Shown: one piece after another, positions 6,353 through 13,681 of the stretch
Position numbering within the stretch: the stretch's first letter is position 1
Layout of the letters: each line of letters begins with the position of its first letter
From: Aquimonas sp046318115
Lineage (GTDB): Bacteria > Pseudomonadota > Gammaproteobacteria > Xanthomonadales > Xanthomonadaceae
DNA: 13,947 nt
Direction: 5' to 3'
Assembly (NCBI GenBank): GCA_046318115.1
Contig: JBKCVA010000118.1
Coordinates: 1-13,947 of the forward strand
Program-made: the position numbers and the translations under genes
Notes under the pieces: generated by a model
The model's database searches: none
What the model was told of the DNA's origin: nothing
The model's input: the letters and a program-made list of their open reading frames with translations, nothing else

Positions 6353-6644
6353 TGCGTCATGGCCCCGCGCCCTGCGTGCGGGGCTACACGCATTGGTCTG
6401 ACACACGCCCCAGCCCGCACGCCGCCACCGCCCGCGCAGCGCCTGCGGCGCCGTCACGAGCGGTGGCCGCAGACAGCGAACACTCGCGCTTGAGGGCAGT
6501 CGGATCGGCCACACCAGCCGGGGCGCTGTCCACGTGTTGTCCACACCTGCTGCGTAGCAGCACCCGACAGAGGGGATGCCTCTACATCCCCGCCGTCGGG
6601 CTCGGGTGTGGGCAACGGGTGGTCAGCGCTTGACGCGGACTGCA
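6353..6644. other. Intergenic DNA with further inverted repeats
   Basis: I see no gene here. Inverted repeats are GCGTGCGGGGCT/AGCCCGCACGC (6374-6422), TGCTGC-GTA-GCAGCA (6548-6562) and a two-tier hairpin CCCGAC...GGGGATG / CATCCCC...GTCGGG (6563-6600). TTGTCCACA at 6537-6545 is one base from a consensus DnaA box, with a weaker partner CTGTCCACG at 6526-6534. Confidence 0.45.
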
Positions 6645-7421
6645 TCCGCAAGCGAAAAACCGCCTCAAGGACTTTTGCCACCGCGTCGAAGGAGGCCACC
6701 CAGGCAAAACCCGCCTCCCGCCTGTGTCTGCGCGCATTCGCACGAGCCAAGCGCGTCGGCTCACAATGGGTATGCAAATAACAATCCGTACACGTATACC
6801 GATCCGGATGGTAGGCAGGCCGGTTGCGGCACCAGAGTGCAGGGGGGGGCGACCTCACATTGCTCTTCCTTTGCCGGAGAAGTTGAAAGTGGAGGATCCA
6901 GTGGAAACGCGCAATCCGGTGGAGTTCGTGTCCCAGACCCGTTAGGGTTGGCCGGCGCTGCGGGCGCTATATCATCCGTTGTTAACCATGTAGTTAAGAC
7001 TGCTGAGGCTGAGCGAGAGCAGAAGACATGGATAACGTATACCATCAGGAACAGAATTACCGGAAAAATCTATGCGGGGCGAGCTAGTGGAGTAGGAACT
7101 CCGCAAGAGGTTCTCAATAGAAGAATGTCGAATCATGAGAGAACCGGCTTGGCGTGGGAACCTGCACAACTTGATAGATATGCAGGGGGGGAGTCCGGGC
7201 GCTTGGCAATCCGTGGAAGAGAGCAGCAACTGATTGACGCCCACGGTGGCATTGGTTCGAAGTATGTTGACAACGTAATCCGGGCTGTTAGGCGAAGTAA
7301 TCCGAATGGGCCTGTTTACCATAGCGCCTCGGACGCGGCCTTTGGCAACATCGCACCATATACCGGGAACACCTCCGCATGGCAAAACTTAATGGATGCA
7401 ATGTTGAGCGCCCCATTCTAG
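6576..7421 (+). CDS. RHS tip with GIY-YIG nuclease toxin domain
   Basis: A second orphan RHS tip. The RHS core-end motif GYANNNPYTYTDPDG begins at residue 64 of the open frame. The segment before it is not RHS-like, and the ATG at 6576 lies inside a hairpin with no ribosome binding site, so the true start is unknown or absent. A glycine/serine-rich linker follows. Residues 152-225 then form a GIY-YIG (URI) endonuclease signature: Y155-TI spaced 11 residues from Y166-AG-R169, RR-x3-H at 182-187, and E216 in GREQQLIDAHGG as the metal-binding glutamate. Such domains occur as DNA-cleaving polymorphic toxins. The toxin part is clearly lower in GC than the ATPase and recombinase genes. A candidate immunity gene follows 103 bp downstream. 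Confidence 0.75.
   Translation: MPLHPRRRARVWATGGQRLTRTASASEKPPQGLLPPRRRRPPRQNPPPACVCAHSHEPSASAHNGYANNNPYTYTDPDGRQAGCGTRVQGGATSHCSSFAGEVESGGSSGNAQSGGVRVPDPLGLAGAAGAISSVVNHVVKTAEAEREQKTWITYTIRNRITGKIYAGRASGVGTPQEVLNRRMSNHERTGLAWEPAQLDRYAGGESGRLAIRGREQQLIDAHGGIGSKYVDNVIRAVRRSNPNGPVYHSASDAAFGNIAPYTGNTSAWQNLMDAMLSAPF
6645..6818. repeat. RHS-tip 5' block, copy 2
   Basis: This matches 1-175 at about 89% by eye with one 1-nt indel. Similarity stops at GGCAG just after the DPDG motif, exactly where the variable toxin region begins. That is the expected boundary of an exchangeable tip. Confidence 0.85.
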
Positions 7422-7524
7422 CTAGAACTTACGGGCACACTACGAACTTGCGTGGAGTTACAAGAATGGACGGGCGCGTGACTGGGCTGTTCGGTTTCCA
7501 ATTGGTTTAAGAGAGGCCAAAGTT

Positions 7525-7995
7525 GTGAAGAACTCCAAGCAAGCGCGTCCAGCGCCGGGGGATACCGCAAGGTGGATAGCAGAAGTTTATGATTACCACT
7601 TGGCGCAATTGCCCCGAGGCCATGCTCCTTCTGACCGCCGCATTCTCGAGATGGCAAAGACGAATGCCAGTTTTCATAAGGATTCAAGCGCGATATATCA
7701 GATTGCCGAGGATGTTGCTCTAGGGTTGCTCGACCTTCCAGAGGTTGAGAGAAGACGACTGGATGCCAGTCTCAGGGAAACATTCGGCTTTAGTTGTATT
7801 GTCTTCCTGAGGAAGTCACTGAAACTTGCGGACGACATACTTAAAGGTAAGAAGATATTGAAGGCGAGTCAGTACTATGCAGTCAAGGAGCTTGTTTATT
7901 CTGGCGCGTTGGAGCAGGAGGTCTGCAGGGCGTGCGAGTTGGAACTGACGTCCTTTGAAGAAAGGCAGCGGATGACGGGTCCAAGTCTAGGATGA
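7525..7995 (+). CDS. Candidate immunity protein for the GIY-YIG toxin
   Basis: This 156-residue protein has no signal peptide or membrane segment and I do not recognise the family. It looks mostly helical (DTARWIAEVYDYHLAQL, LRKSLKLADDILKGKK). It lies behind the toxin in the same orientation, the usual place for immunity. The GTG at 7525 has AGAGAGG about 7 nt upstream. The frame is open back to 7426 but holds no earlier start codon. The last ~8 residues are encoded by the first unit of a GATGACGGGTCCA repeat, and the stop lies in the second, so the natural C-terminus may have been altered by repeat or IS activity. Its composition is AT-richer than its surroundings. The immunity role is by position only. 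Confidence 0.6.
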   Translation: MKNSKQARPAPGDTARWIAEVYDYHLAQLPRGHAPSDRRILEMAKTNASFHKDSSAIYQIAEDVALGLLDLPEVERRRLDASLRETFGFSCIVFLRKSLKLADDILKGKKILKASQYYAVKELVYSGALEQEVCRACELELTSFEERQRMTGPSLG

Positions 7996-8019
7996 CGGGG
8001 CCATAGGGTGACGGGTCCA
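7970..8019. repeat. Three copies of GGATGACGGGTCCA
   Basis: GGATGACGGGTCCA (7970-7983), GGATGACGGGGCCA (7990-8003) and GGGTGACGGGTCCA (8006-8019) are direct repeats. They run over the 3' end of the candidate immunity gene and stop about 30 bp before the IS element. Confidence 0.6.
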
Positions 8020-8046
8020 GTCCCAATCCACCGAAGTTAAGCGCGT

Positions 8047-8090
8047 CCGTAAGCTCTCCCGTCAAGCGGACACAGGTTTCTAGAACTTTC
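8047..8090. repeat. IS left terminal inverted repeat
   Basis: Pairs with 9206-9250: 26 identical bp followed by about 18 imperfect bp. Confidence 0.85.
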
Positions 8091-8120
8091 TGGCAAGGTT
8101 TCCCCAGCCAGGAGGTTCAG

Positions 8121-8387
8121 ATGCGCAAGTCAAAGTTCACCGAGACGCAGATCGTCTCGATCCTCAAGCAGGCCGATGCGGGTATGCAGGTCAAGGACGT
8201 CTGTCGGCAGGCCGGGATCAGCGTGGCGACGTACTACCAGTGGAAGTCGAAGTTCGGTGGCATGGAAGCCTCGGAGCTCAAGCGCGTGCGCGAGCTCGAG
8301 GAGGAAAACAGCCGCCTCAAGCGCCTGTACGCCGACCTCGCGCTGGAGAACTCGGCGATGAAGGACCTGATCGCAAAAAAGTTGTAG
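8121..8387 (+). CDS. IS3-family transposase OrfA
   Basis: An 88-residue protein with a helix-turn-helix (residues ~8-45: TQIVSILKQADAG, VCRQAGISVATYYQWKSKFGG) that binds the element's ends. A leucine-zipper-like coiled coil (RVRELEEENSRLKRLYADLAL) follows, for OrfA/OrfAB dimerisation. AGGAGG at 8110-8115 supports the ATG. Alone it usually acts as a regulator of transposition. The stop TAG at 8385 lies 4 bp after the slippery heptamer, so a fraction of ribosomes can pass into orfB. Confidence 0.92.
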   Translation: MRKSKFTETQIVSILKQADAGMQVKDVCRQAGISVATYYQWKSKFGGMEASELKRVRELEEENSRLKRLYADLALENSAMKDLIAKKL

Positions 8388-9235
8388 CGCCGGCGCAGAA
8401 GCGCGAGGCGGTGCGTTTCCTCTCGGAAGCCCATCGCCTGCCGCTGCGTCGGTCCTGCGCCTGCATCGGGCTGTCGCGCTCGGCCTGGTACGCCCCGCCA
8501 CTGGACTGGACGGTGCGCGATGCCGAACTGATCGCAGCGCTTTCAGAGGCTGTGCGCGAGCGGCCGAGCCGAGGTTTCTGGAAGTGCTCGGACCTGCTGC
8601 GGCGCCGCCGTCCCGACTGGAATCCCAAGCGCATCTACCGCGTGTACAAGGCCCTGAAGCTCAACCTGCGCCGCCCCGCCAAGCGCCGTCTGCCCAAACG
8701 CGAGCGCGTGCCGCTGTACGTGCCGCAACTGCCCGACAGCGTGTGGTCGGCGGACTTCATGAGCGACGCGCTCGCCTGCGGCCGACGCTTCCGCACCTTC
8801 AACGTGATCGACGACTTCAACCGCGAGGCGCTGCACATCGAGGTCGACACCTCGATCAACGCGCAGCGCCTGATCCGCGTCTTCGAGCGCCTGCAGCGCG
8901 AGCGTGGGCTGCCGCAGGTGCTGCGCACCGACAACGGCTCCGAGTTTCTCGGCGAGGCGTTCGTGGCTTGGGCGAAGTCCCAAGGCATGGCCATCCAGTA
9001 CATTCAGCCCGGCAAGCCCAATCAGAACGCCTACATCGAGCGCTTCAACCGGACGTTCCGCGAGGAGGTCCTGGATCAGCACCTGTTCGCGCGCTTGGAC
9101 GACGTCCGCGAGGCTGCCTGGTGGTGGATGCTCGAGTACAACGAGGAACGACCCCATGACGCGCTCGGCGGGATGACACCCGCTGAGCGTAAAGCCCAAG
9201 CAGCCGAAGGTTCTAGGAATTCTTTGTCCGCTTGA
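8121..9235 (+). CDS. IS3-family OrfAB transposase (made by -1 frameshift)
   Basis: Reading the first 87 codons of orfA and slipping back one base at 8381 gives a protein of about 371 residues, normal for the family. The orfB part (8381-9235) carries a zinc-finger-like HTH_21 segment, then an integrase core (rve) with a full DDE set: D212 (WSADFM), D271 (LRTDNGSEF) and E307 (NAYIERFN). The spacing D271 to E307 is the classic DD(35)E. No internal stop or frameshift other than the programmed one is present, so the transposase looks functional. It catalyses strand cleavage and joining of the IS ends. Confidence 0.92.
8375..8381 (+). other. Programmed -1 frameshift heptamer
   Basis: A-AAA-AAG is in exact phase with the orfA reading frame (codons GCA AAA AAG TTG TAG), the standard IS3-family slippery site. 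Confidence 0.9.
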
Positions 9236-9250
9236 CGGGAGAGCTTACGG
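9206..9250. repeat. IS right terminal inverted repeat
   Basis: Complement of the left end (8047-8090). Confidence 0.85.
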
Positions 9251-9264
9251 GGGGAGGTCAACTG

Positions 9265-9358
9265 CATTCGCCCTGCGCGCTTTCCGCTCAGCGCCCGCTC
9301 TGCGCCAGCAGCGAGTCGAGCACTTCGATGACCAGGCGCTGCTTGGCCTTGGGCAGGG
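9265..9358 (-). pseudogene. 3' remnant of the XRE regulator gene
   Basis: This repeats 1369-1462 with three mismatches, and on the minus strand it encodes the last ~24 codons of the XRE protein (ending LDSLLAQSGR and the stop). Everything upstream of the gene (helix-turn-helix and start) is missing. On that side the endonuclease gene's 3' end begins 13 bp away. It looks like the scar of a deletion or recombination that removed a second copy of the XRE-recombinase module. Confidence 0.85.
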
Positions 9359-9370
9359 TGACGCATTCGA

Positions 9371-11437
9371 TCACCCCTCGAAGCCGTTCTCAAAGATCTC
9401 TTCCGGCGGCGCACTTGAGCAGGTGCAGGTGTGCAGGCATTCCGCCCACTCGGGATGGTCGATGAAGGGGTTGCGATTGCCCTGATAGCTGAAGACCACG
9501 TCGTTTCGCAGCTGCTCGTTGGCATCCGGCGGATCGGACGCGTGCCATTGCAGCAGGGTAGACCGAAGACCCATGTAGCCCACGGCTGCGAACGCACCTG
9601 CGGGTGTGGTCTGAATCAGTGCGGGATTGTCGACCACGATCAGATCGGGCTCAGGGCGATTGGTGATCCCATGCATGCCGCCCTCATAGCGGATATCCAT
9701 GTACAGCACCGCACGGGCCACATCCCCCTTGCGCGCTGACCAGACCTCGAACAGGTTGAGGGTGGTGCTGAACCAGTTGTGTTGCCCCGGGTATACCTGA
9801 GGACCACCGCCCTGACCGTTGGTCAGATCTGTGATCAGCGGATTGCAGCCCATGTTGCAGTTGCCGTAGGGGATGTTGCTGCGCGAGCTGTTGTAGGCCG
9901 AGTTGGACAGGTAGAGCATGTGCGCATCCGTGTACGCATGGTCTCCTGTCAGGTCGTTGTATCCATAGCTGTTCGGCCAAGTGTGCTCGCGGTTGTAGTT
10001 GGTATTCCCGCCGCCCGCCTTGGCATACGAAGCGTTGCGATACACGTCGACGACGCGCCCGGGATTCATCGGATCCTGGTCAGCCACCTCAAGGATGTCC
10101 CAGGTGTCGGTCGTCGTCGCCGTATAGGGATAAAAGGTGTGGTCATCGATCGCGGCGTGCAGCGTCTCGCGGAGCTCGGTGCAGGAGCTTGCATCAACGC
10201 CCGCGTAGTAGGCCCCCGGCCCAGCGGAAGTCACGAACTCCACGACGACATCCGCCGCCAGCGGATCAGGCAAGCCGTCGAGGTCAGCCACCTGGCTCGC
10301 AACGACGCGCAGCGAGCACGACTCCAGCGGTTGGAGCGAAACAGGCGGATCAAGGGACCACTGCGCGGGCCCACCGCTGATCGAAAGCGGCACTGAGCCC
10401 GAGCTTCCGCAGTTGAGGCGCGCCCAGTATCCGGTGACCGATACAGGCTCTGAAAAGTTGACCCCCAATGTGACGCTCGCGGGAACCCCCGAGGCTCCGT
10501 TCGAGGGCTGCGTTGATAGCACCGAAGGAGCTCTGTCCGGCGCCGTTCGGAAACTGATCACGACATCGCCGGCCATTGTGTTCGGCTTGAGATCGAGATC
10601 GACCACTTCGGTGGCGGTAATGGTGAGCGTGCAAGCCTCGTCGAAACCCAGGTCTGTCGCCGGATCAAGCGTGTAGCCTTCGCTTCCCAGCGTCACAGCC
10701 AGCGAGCGAGGACCCGTGGTCGCACAGGTGAGAGCGAAGGCTCCACCTCCCAGAGAAACGGGCTCTGAGAAGACCACACTGAGGTGGGCGGATGGGTTGA
10801 CGTCTACGGCGTCCTGCATGGGAACCGTGGAAACCACGGTTGGCGGCAAATCTTCCGCCTGCACGAACGTCTGCCCGGCGTTGCACTCGCCAAAGCTCTC
10901 TGCGCGGCTGGGCTGCCAAGAAAACTCCGCCTGGGTGTTCCCTTGGCCGCTCAGCTGGAGCGACGTCCCTGCGGCTGTCGCGTTGGTTTCCAAAACCCCG
11001 ATGTCAACAGAGGTCATCCCAGACGCGGGTCCGCTTGTGGCGGCGAACGCGCCTTCGTAGCTCAGGAACTGCACCACAGCTCCCGCAGGATCCACGAGAG
11101 CAAGACCATCCGGTGCGCCGTTCTGAATCCCGTTCGAGGGATAGCTGATGACGGCGAGTCGCACGGTTGCGCCGCAGGTGCGCAGAGCACCAGCCGGTAC
11201 AGGTTCGTCGTCGTATTGCGCTCCACCGCTACCGTTGTAAAGGACGATCCGGTAGCCATCGAGGGACTCTCCGGCGGTAGCGACCACCTCGACGCGCTCA
11301 CCCGTGTCTCCAGAAGCTGTCGAGTCGTCGTAGTGCAGCTCGTTGATGAAGACTGCAGCGGACGCGCTGCCAGCCAGAGTGACGGCGAGCATGGCCACGG
11401 ATAACAGGAACGGACGGTTGGCGTGCATGGGAGGCAT
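9371..11437 (-). CDS. Secreted endonuclease I with lamin-tail-like and Ig-like domains
   Basis: From the ATG at 11437 the product is 688 residues; an ATG at 11428 is equally possible. A Sec signal peptide (hydrophobic LLSVAMLAVTLAG, cleavage after SASA, residue ~27) leads into a lamin-tail-like domain (VFINELHYDD to ~190). Two Big_5-type Ig-like domains follow (~195-405, each opening with PP/APSVLSTxPxxGA-type and VVFSEPVS-type strands). The endonuclease I domain comes last (~410-660), with the beta-beta-alpha-metal motif NREHTWPNS (general base H485), GDHAYTDAHMLYLSN and GNRNPFIDHPEW. Cysteines are numerous, as in exported nucleases. It should degrade extracellular DNA or RNA for nutrients or biofilm remodelling. 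The C-terminus IFENGFEG looks like a lineage-specific tail. The gene is not part of the recombinase module. Confidence 0.92.
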   Translation of the reverse strand: MPPMHANRPFLLSVAMLAVTLAGSASAAVFINELHYDDSTASGDTGERVEVVATAGESLDGYRIVLYNGSGGAQYDDEPVPAGALRTCGATVRLAVISYPSNGIQNGAPDGLALVDPAGAVVQFLSYEGAFAATSGPASGMTSVDIGVLETNATAAGTSLQLSGQGNTQAEFSWQPSRAESFGECNAGQTFVQAEDLPPTVVSTVPMQDAVDVNPSAHLSVVFSEPVSLGGGAFALTCATTGPRSLAVTLGSEGYTLDPATDLGFDEACTLTITATEVVDLDLKPNTMAGDVVISFRTAPDRAPSVLSTQPSNGASGVPASVTLGVNFSEPVSVTGYWARLNCGSSGSVPLSISGGPAQWSLDPPVSLQPLESCSLRVVASQVADLDGLPDPLAADVVVEFVTSAGPGAYYAGVDASSCTELRETLHAAIDDHTFYPYTATTTDTWDILEVADQDPMNPGRVVDVYRNASYAKAGGGNTNYNREHTWPNSYGYNDLTGDHAYTDAHMLYLSNSAYNSSRSNIPYGNCNMGCNPLITDLTNGQGGGPQVYPGQHNWFSTTLNLFEVWSARKGDVARAVLYMDIRYEGGMHGITNRPEPDLIVVDNPALIQTTPAGAFAAVGYMGLRSTLLQWHASDPPDANEQLRNDVVFSYQGNRNPFIDHPEWAECLHTCTCSSAPPEEIFENGFEG

Positions 11438-11538
11438 CGCTTCGTTTGGCCAAGAACCCCGCACGGTCGCGGGCGATGTTTGCTACGTGGAAGCTTAGTC
11501 GGACTCTTGGGGAACGGCCTGCGAAGTCCGCGATCGCA

Positions 11539-11787
11539 TTACTTACGTCGGGCTTGCACGATGATGCGAAGAGCATGCTCAGGACTGAGACCCAAGACAT
11601 CTGCGAGCTGGAAGTACTCCATGACATCCAAGCGACGCGCTCCGGTCTCTACGGCAGACAAACGCTGCTGGGACCAGCCCATCCTGCGTGCAAGTTCGGC
11701 TTGGTTCTGGCCTGAAGCCTCGCGAACGCGCCGGAGCTCGTCGACGACGCCGCGATACTCGGCTGAGTAGATGGTCTTGGTAGCCAC
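11539..11787 (-). CDS. Small XRE-family HTH regulator
   Basis: This 82-residue protein is essentially a single Cro/C1-type helix-turn-helix domain (residues ~15-75: LRRVREASGQNQAELARRMGWSQ..., LSAVETGARRLDV, ADVLGLSPEHAL). The start is GTG with a weak GGCGAGA upstream; there is no ATG alternative. It lies 101 bp upstream of the endonuclease on the same strand and diverges from the unknown gene at 11903. It could regulate either or be the antitoxin-like partner of the latter. This is context only. Confidence 0.85.
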   Translation of the reverse strand: MATKTIYSAEYRGVVDELRRVREASGQNQAELARRMGWSQQRLSAVETGARRLDVMEYFQLADVLGLSPEHALRIIVQARRK

Positions 11788-11902
11788 GGTCTCGCCATCA
11801 CGGGGCGGACGGGCAAACTAGACGCGCTTACCGAATACCTGAAAAACATGTAAATCCCGGCTAGGATATTGGCTTGAGCTCCTCGCGATGGCGTAGCGTG
11901 CA
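11788..11902. promoter_or_regulatory. Divergent intergenic region of the small XRE gene
   Basis: 115 bp between divergent starts, AT-richer than its surroundings around 11835-11870. It contains the palindrome ACATGT and a plus-strand -10-like TAGGAT (11862-11867). I see no convincing -35 boxes or clear operator dyad. Confidence 0.35.
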
Positions 11903-12304
11903 ATGGCCCTGATCCTGCTGCATCCCGCAGTCGACCTGACCCTAGAGCTCTATGTGCCGCTTGAGCTCGAAGAAGCGATAGCTGTGCAGTGGGAGAGGAT
12001 CCGCGATCACCGCGTCCGCCAAACGTACATCAGCGCTCTGGAGGCCAGGCTCCAACGACTTCTCGCCGATTGCCTCGACTGGGACCTGAAAGAGCCCACG
12101 GCGGCGCAGGTTTCCTTTGCGACCCTGCTCGCACGCAGACATTCGGTAGACCTTCCTATGGAAGCCCGGAGGTCGCGCTTCCACATGGCCATGTTCATCG
12201 AGGAATACTCAAAGCGACCATGCAATGGTTCGGATCGCCACGCCTCGGGAGCGCACGATGCCTGTGGCGACGTCGGAGGTCCAAGCCAGACCGGGAGCAC
12301 CTGA
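11903..12304 (+). CDS. Conserved-looking hypothetical protein (133 aa)
   Basis: I do not recognise the family. The N-terminal ~62 residues are helical and charged (LEEAIAVQWERIRDHRVRQ). Residues 64-103 form a motif EPTAAQVSFATLLARR...DLP...R..MAMFIEEYS. This resembles short helical motifs (PT-x-x-Q-x-x-FA-x-x-LA) seen at the ends of DNA-processing and plasmid/phage proteins. The last 30 residues (rich in G, S, D and C) look unstructured and may be an over-read. No good ribosome binding site precedes the ATG. The divergent small XRE gene 115 bp away is the likely regulator. Confidence 0.6.
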   Translation: MALILLHPAVDLTLELYVPLELEEAIAVQWERIRDHRVRQTYISALEARLQRLLADCLDWDLKEPTAAQVSFATLLARRHSVDLPMEARRSRFHMAMFIEEYSKRPCNGSDRHASGAHDACGDVGGPSQTGST

Positions 12305-12695
12305 GTCTCCTCCACTGCTCGGCGCACTGAGTACGCTTCGAAAGGCCGTCACACCACGATCCCGCGAACCCGGGGTTCTGCATCGCGAGCGCGTTCGCAC
12401 TCAAAGCCCCGGCTTCGGTGCTGACGCGCATCGCGACGCTACGCTCGACAGAGAGCGGGCGCGCCTGCGGCCAGGTCGCGACCCCGCTCTAACGAGTATC
12501 CCAGAGTCGGCTGTGATGCTGGCCCCAGCCAAGAAGGCTCTGGAAGCCAAGCTGGTGGTTCCATAGACCACCTTTCAGGAAGAGGTGCGGCATCGCAATC
12601 TCTGCACCCATGCCGTCGGACCGCGATTCGCCAGCACTAGTTCGTTAACTACCTGACGCCGCCGCGATTGACCTGAAATTGGAGTTCTGATCGAT
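12305..12695. other. Intergenic region, no supported gene, one strong hairpin
   Basis: A plus-strand open frame (12225-12566) has poor codon bias and no recognisable domain, so I leave it out. The main signal is a long hairpin at 12452-12490: AGAGCGGG/CCCGCTCT, CGCG/CGCG and CCTG/CAGG stacked on a 4-nt CGGC loop with two small bulges and no T tract. The left end of the Mu-like prophage may lie in this region or nearby, but I could not identify it. Confidence 0.5.
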
Positions 12696-13238
12696 CTAGA
12701 GCGGGCCGAACCGCCTGACAACTCGTCGCTTGATGCGCCAAGGTTGGATGTAGATCTGATCAACCCCCCACATCACCGCCAAGCAGAACGTTTCGACGCC
12801 GACAAAAGGCAGGAAGGACCTCCACCGGAACGGGTGGGCTTCGAACAATAGGAATCCCAACAGCGAAACGGCAAACAGCGCGCACAGCTGGAGCGCGCCC
12901 CACACTGGGAGGGCGACGGGCGCCGAGATCCGCACCGCATCGTCCTCAAAAAGCAAGCTGCCGGACCGCTGCAGGACACGGATTTCGCGGTCGGTCAGGT
13001 CGCGCTGTTGCTTGAGCCCCAGAAGTCGGCGCCGATCGTCGCGGCAAACCACAAATCCGAATCGGCGTCGGAAGGCTGTCTCGTCGCTCAGCACGAATTC
13101 GTCGTCCGCCGCAGCTTGCTGAGCAGCGGCCCCAATCACGGCCCGGTCGATGGCACCCAGCAGCTTGGTCATCACCGCGCCGTGGTAAGGCCCAGGCGGC
13201 GTCGGAAAGGAGGTGACCTTCCTGTCTTCGCCTATCAC
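12696..13238 (-). CDS. Two-segment membrane protein, coupled to the repressor gene
   Basis: This 180-residue protein has a soluble charged N-terminal ~105 residues. Two transmembrane helices follow at about 108-132 and 142-164, and it ends in a basic tail (RIKRRVVRRFGPL). By the positive-inside rule the N-terminal part and the tail both face the cytoplasm. The GTG start overlaps the repressor stop (GTGA, 13235-13238) and has GGGGGAG about 7 nt upstream. An ATG at 13172 is the alternative. Co-transcription with a phage-type repressor suggests a lysogenic-conversion or superinfection-exclusion protein. That role is inferred; I recognise no family. Confidence 0.75.
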   Translation of the reverse strand: MIGEDRKVTSFPTPPGPYHGAVMTKLLGAIDRAVIGAAAQQAAADDEFVLSDETAFRRRFGFVVCRDDRRRLLGLKQQRDLTDREIRVLQRSGSLLFEDDAVRISAPVALPVWGALQLCALFAVSLLGFLLFEAHPFRWRSFLPFVGVETFCLAVMWGVDQIYIQPWRIKRRVVRRFGPL

Positions 13239-13681
13239 GCGCGAGCTCCCCCGATGCCAATCAGCCGTTCGACGATCTGGTCCGACACGGCGCCATGCTC
13301 GAGGCTGAGCTGGTAAAGCGCCGCCAGGACTTCGAACCGTGCCTCGTTCGTCAACGTGCGGCCGATTGCTGCCAGTCGGCGATCCAGATGCTGCGTCACG
13401 TCGGCGACGAGCTTGAAATCCACCGCCCGCGCGCTGACGGAACGCGGCACGAGATCGTTACCGCTCATCAGCCATACCGGGTCGATGCCGAAGGTCTCAT
13501 ACAAGGCGCGATGCACCGCGATCGGCGCTTCGCGCTCGCCACGCTCGTAGCTGGCGTAGGTACGGTAAGACAGACCCAGCTTCGCGCCGAAGGCCGATTG
13601 CGAAAGCCCGGTCTGCTCCCGGACAGCCGCCATCCGCCGGCCGTACGCCGCATTCAGTTCATCCGTGACCGATCTGGTCAT
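13235..13681 (-). CDS. Phage-type repressor, XRE/C1-like HTH
   Basis: This 148-residue protein has an N-terminal Cro/C1 helix-turn-helix (residues ~12-75: YGRRMAAVREQTGLSQ, LGLSYRTYASYERGERE, YETFGIDPVWLM). A helical C-terminal region (~90-140) probably dimerises it; no peptidase (LexA-type) domain is present. The ATG at 13681 faces a Ner-like gene across 71 bp with repeated operator-like sites, the layout of the lysogeny switch in Mu-like transposable phages. It should hold the prophage silent and repress the early promoter. Confidence 0.9.
   Translation of the reverse strand: MTRSVTDELNAAYGRRMAAVREQTGLSQSAFGAKLGLSYRTYASYERGEREAPIAVHRALYETFGIDPVWLMSGNDLVPRSVSARAVDFKLVADVTQHLDRRLAAIGRTLTNEARFEVLAALYQLSLEHGAVSDQIVERLIGIGGARA

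Larger units (their letters stand above)
8047..9250 (+). mobile_element. IS3-family insertion sequence, apparently intact
   Basis: A ~1.2-kb element with overlapping orfA/orfB, an in-phase A6G frameshift site and terminal inverted repeats. The outer 26 bp of the repeats (8047-8072 and complement of 9225-9250, starting CCGTAAGCTCTCCCGTCAAG) are identical, and similarity continues to ~44 bp. The OrfA type suggests the IS407/IS51 group. No target-site duplication is visible at these ends. If the true ends lie ~10 bp further out (right end at TCA, 9258-9260), still none matches. That suggests a rearrangement at one flank or an old insertion. Confidence 0.88.

Noticed and set aside
8543..9199. 218-residue minus-strand open frame in the IS
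   Set aside because: Antisense to the intact DDE transposase.
9779..10396. 205-residue plus-strand open frame
   Set aside because: Antisense to the endonuclease I gene, whose domains are unmistakable.
12225..12566. 113-residue plus-strand open frame
   Set aside because: It overlaps the end of the 11903 gene, has weak third-position GC and has no recognisable domain.
13207..13216. Perfect Shine-Dalgarno AAGGAGGTGA on the plus strand
   Set aside because: No start codon or open frame follows. It is antisense within the membrane-protein gene and part of the chance palindrome AGGTGACCT.
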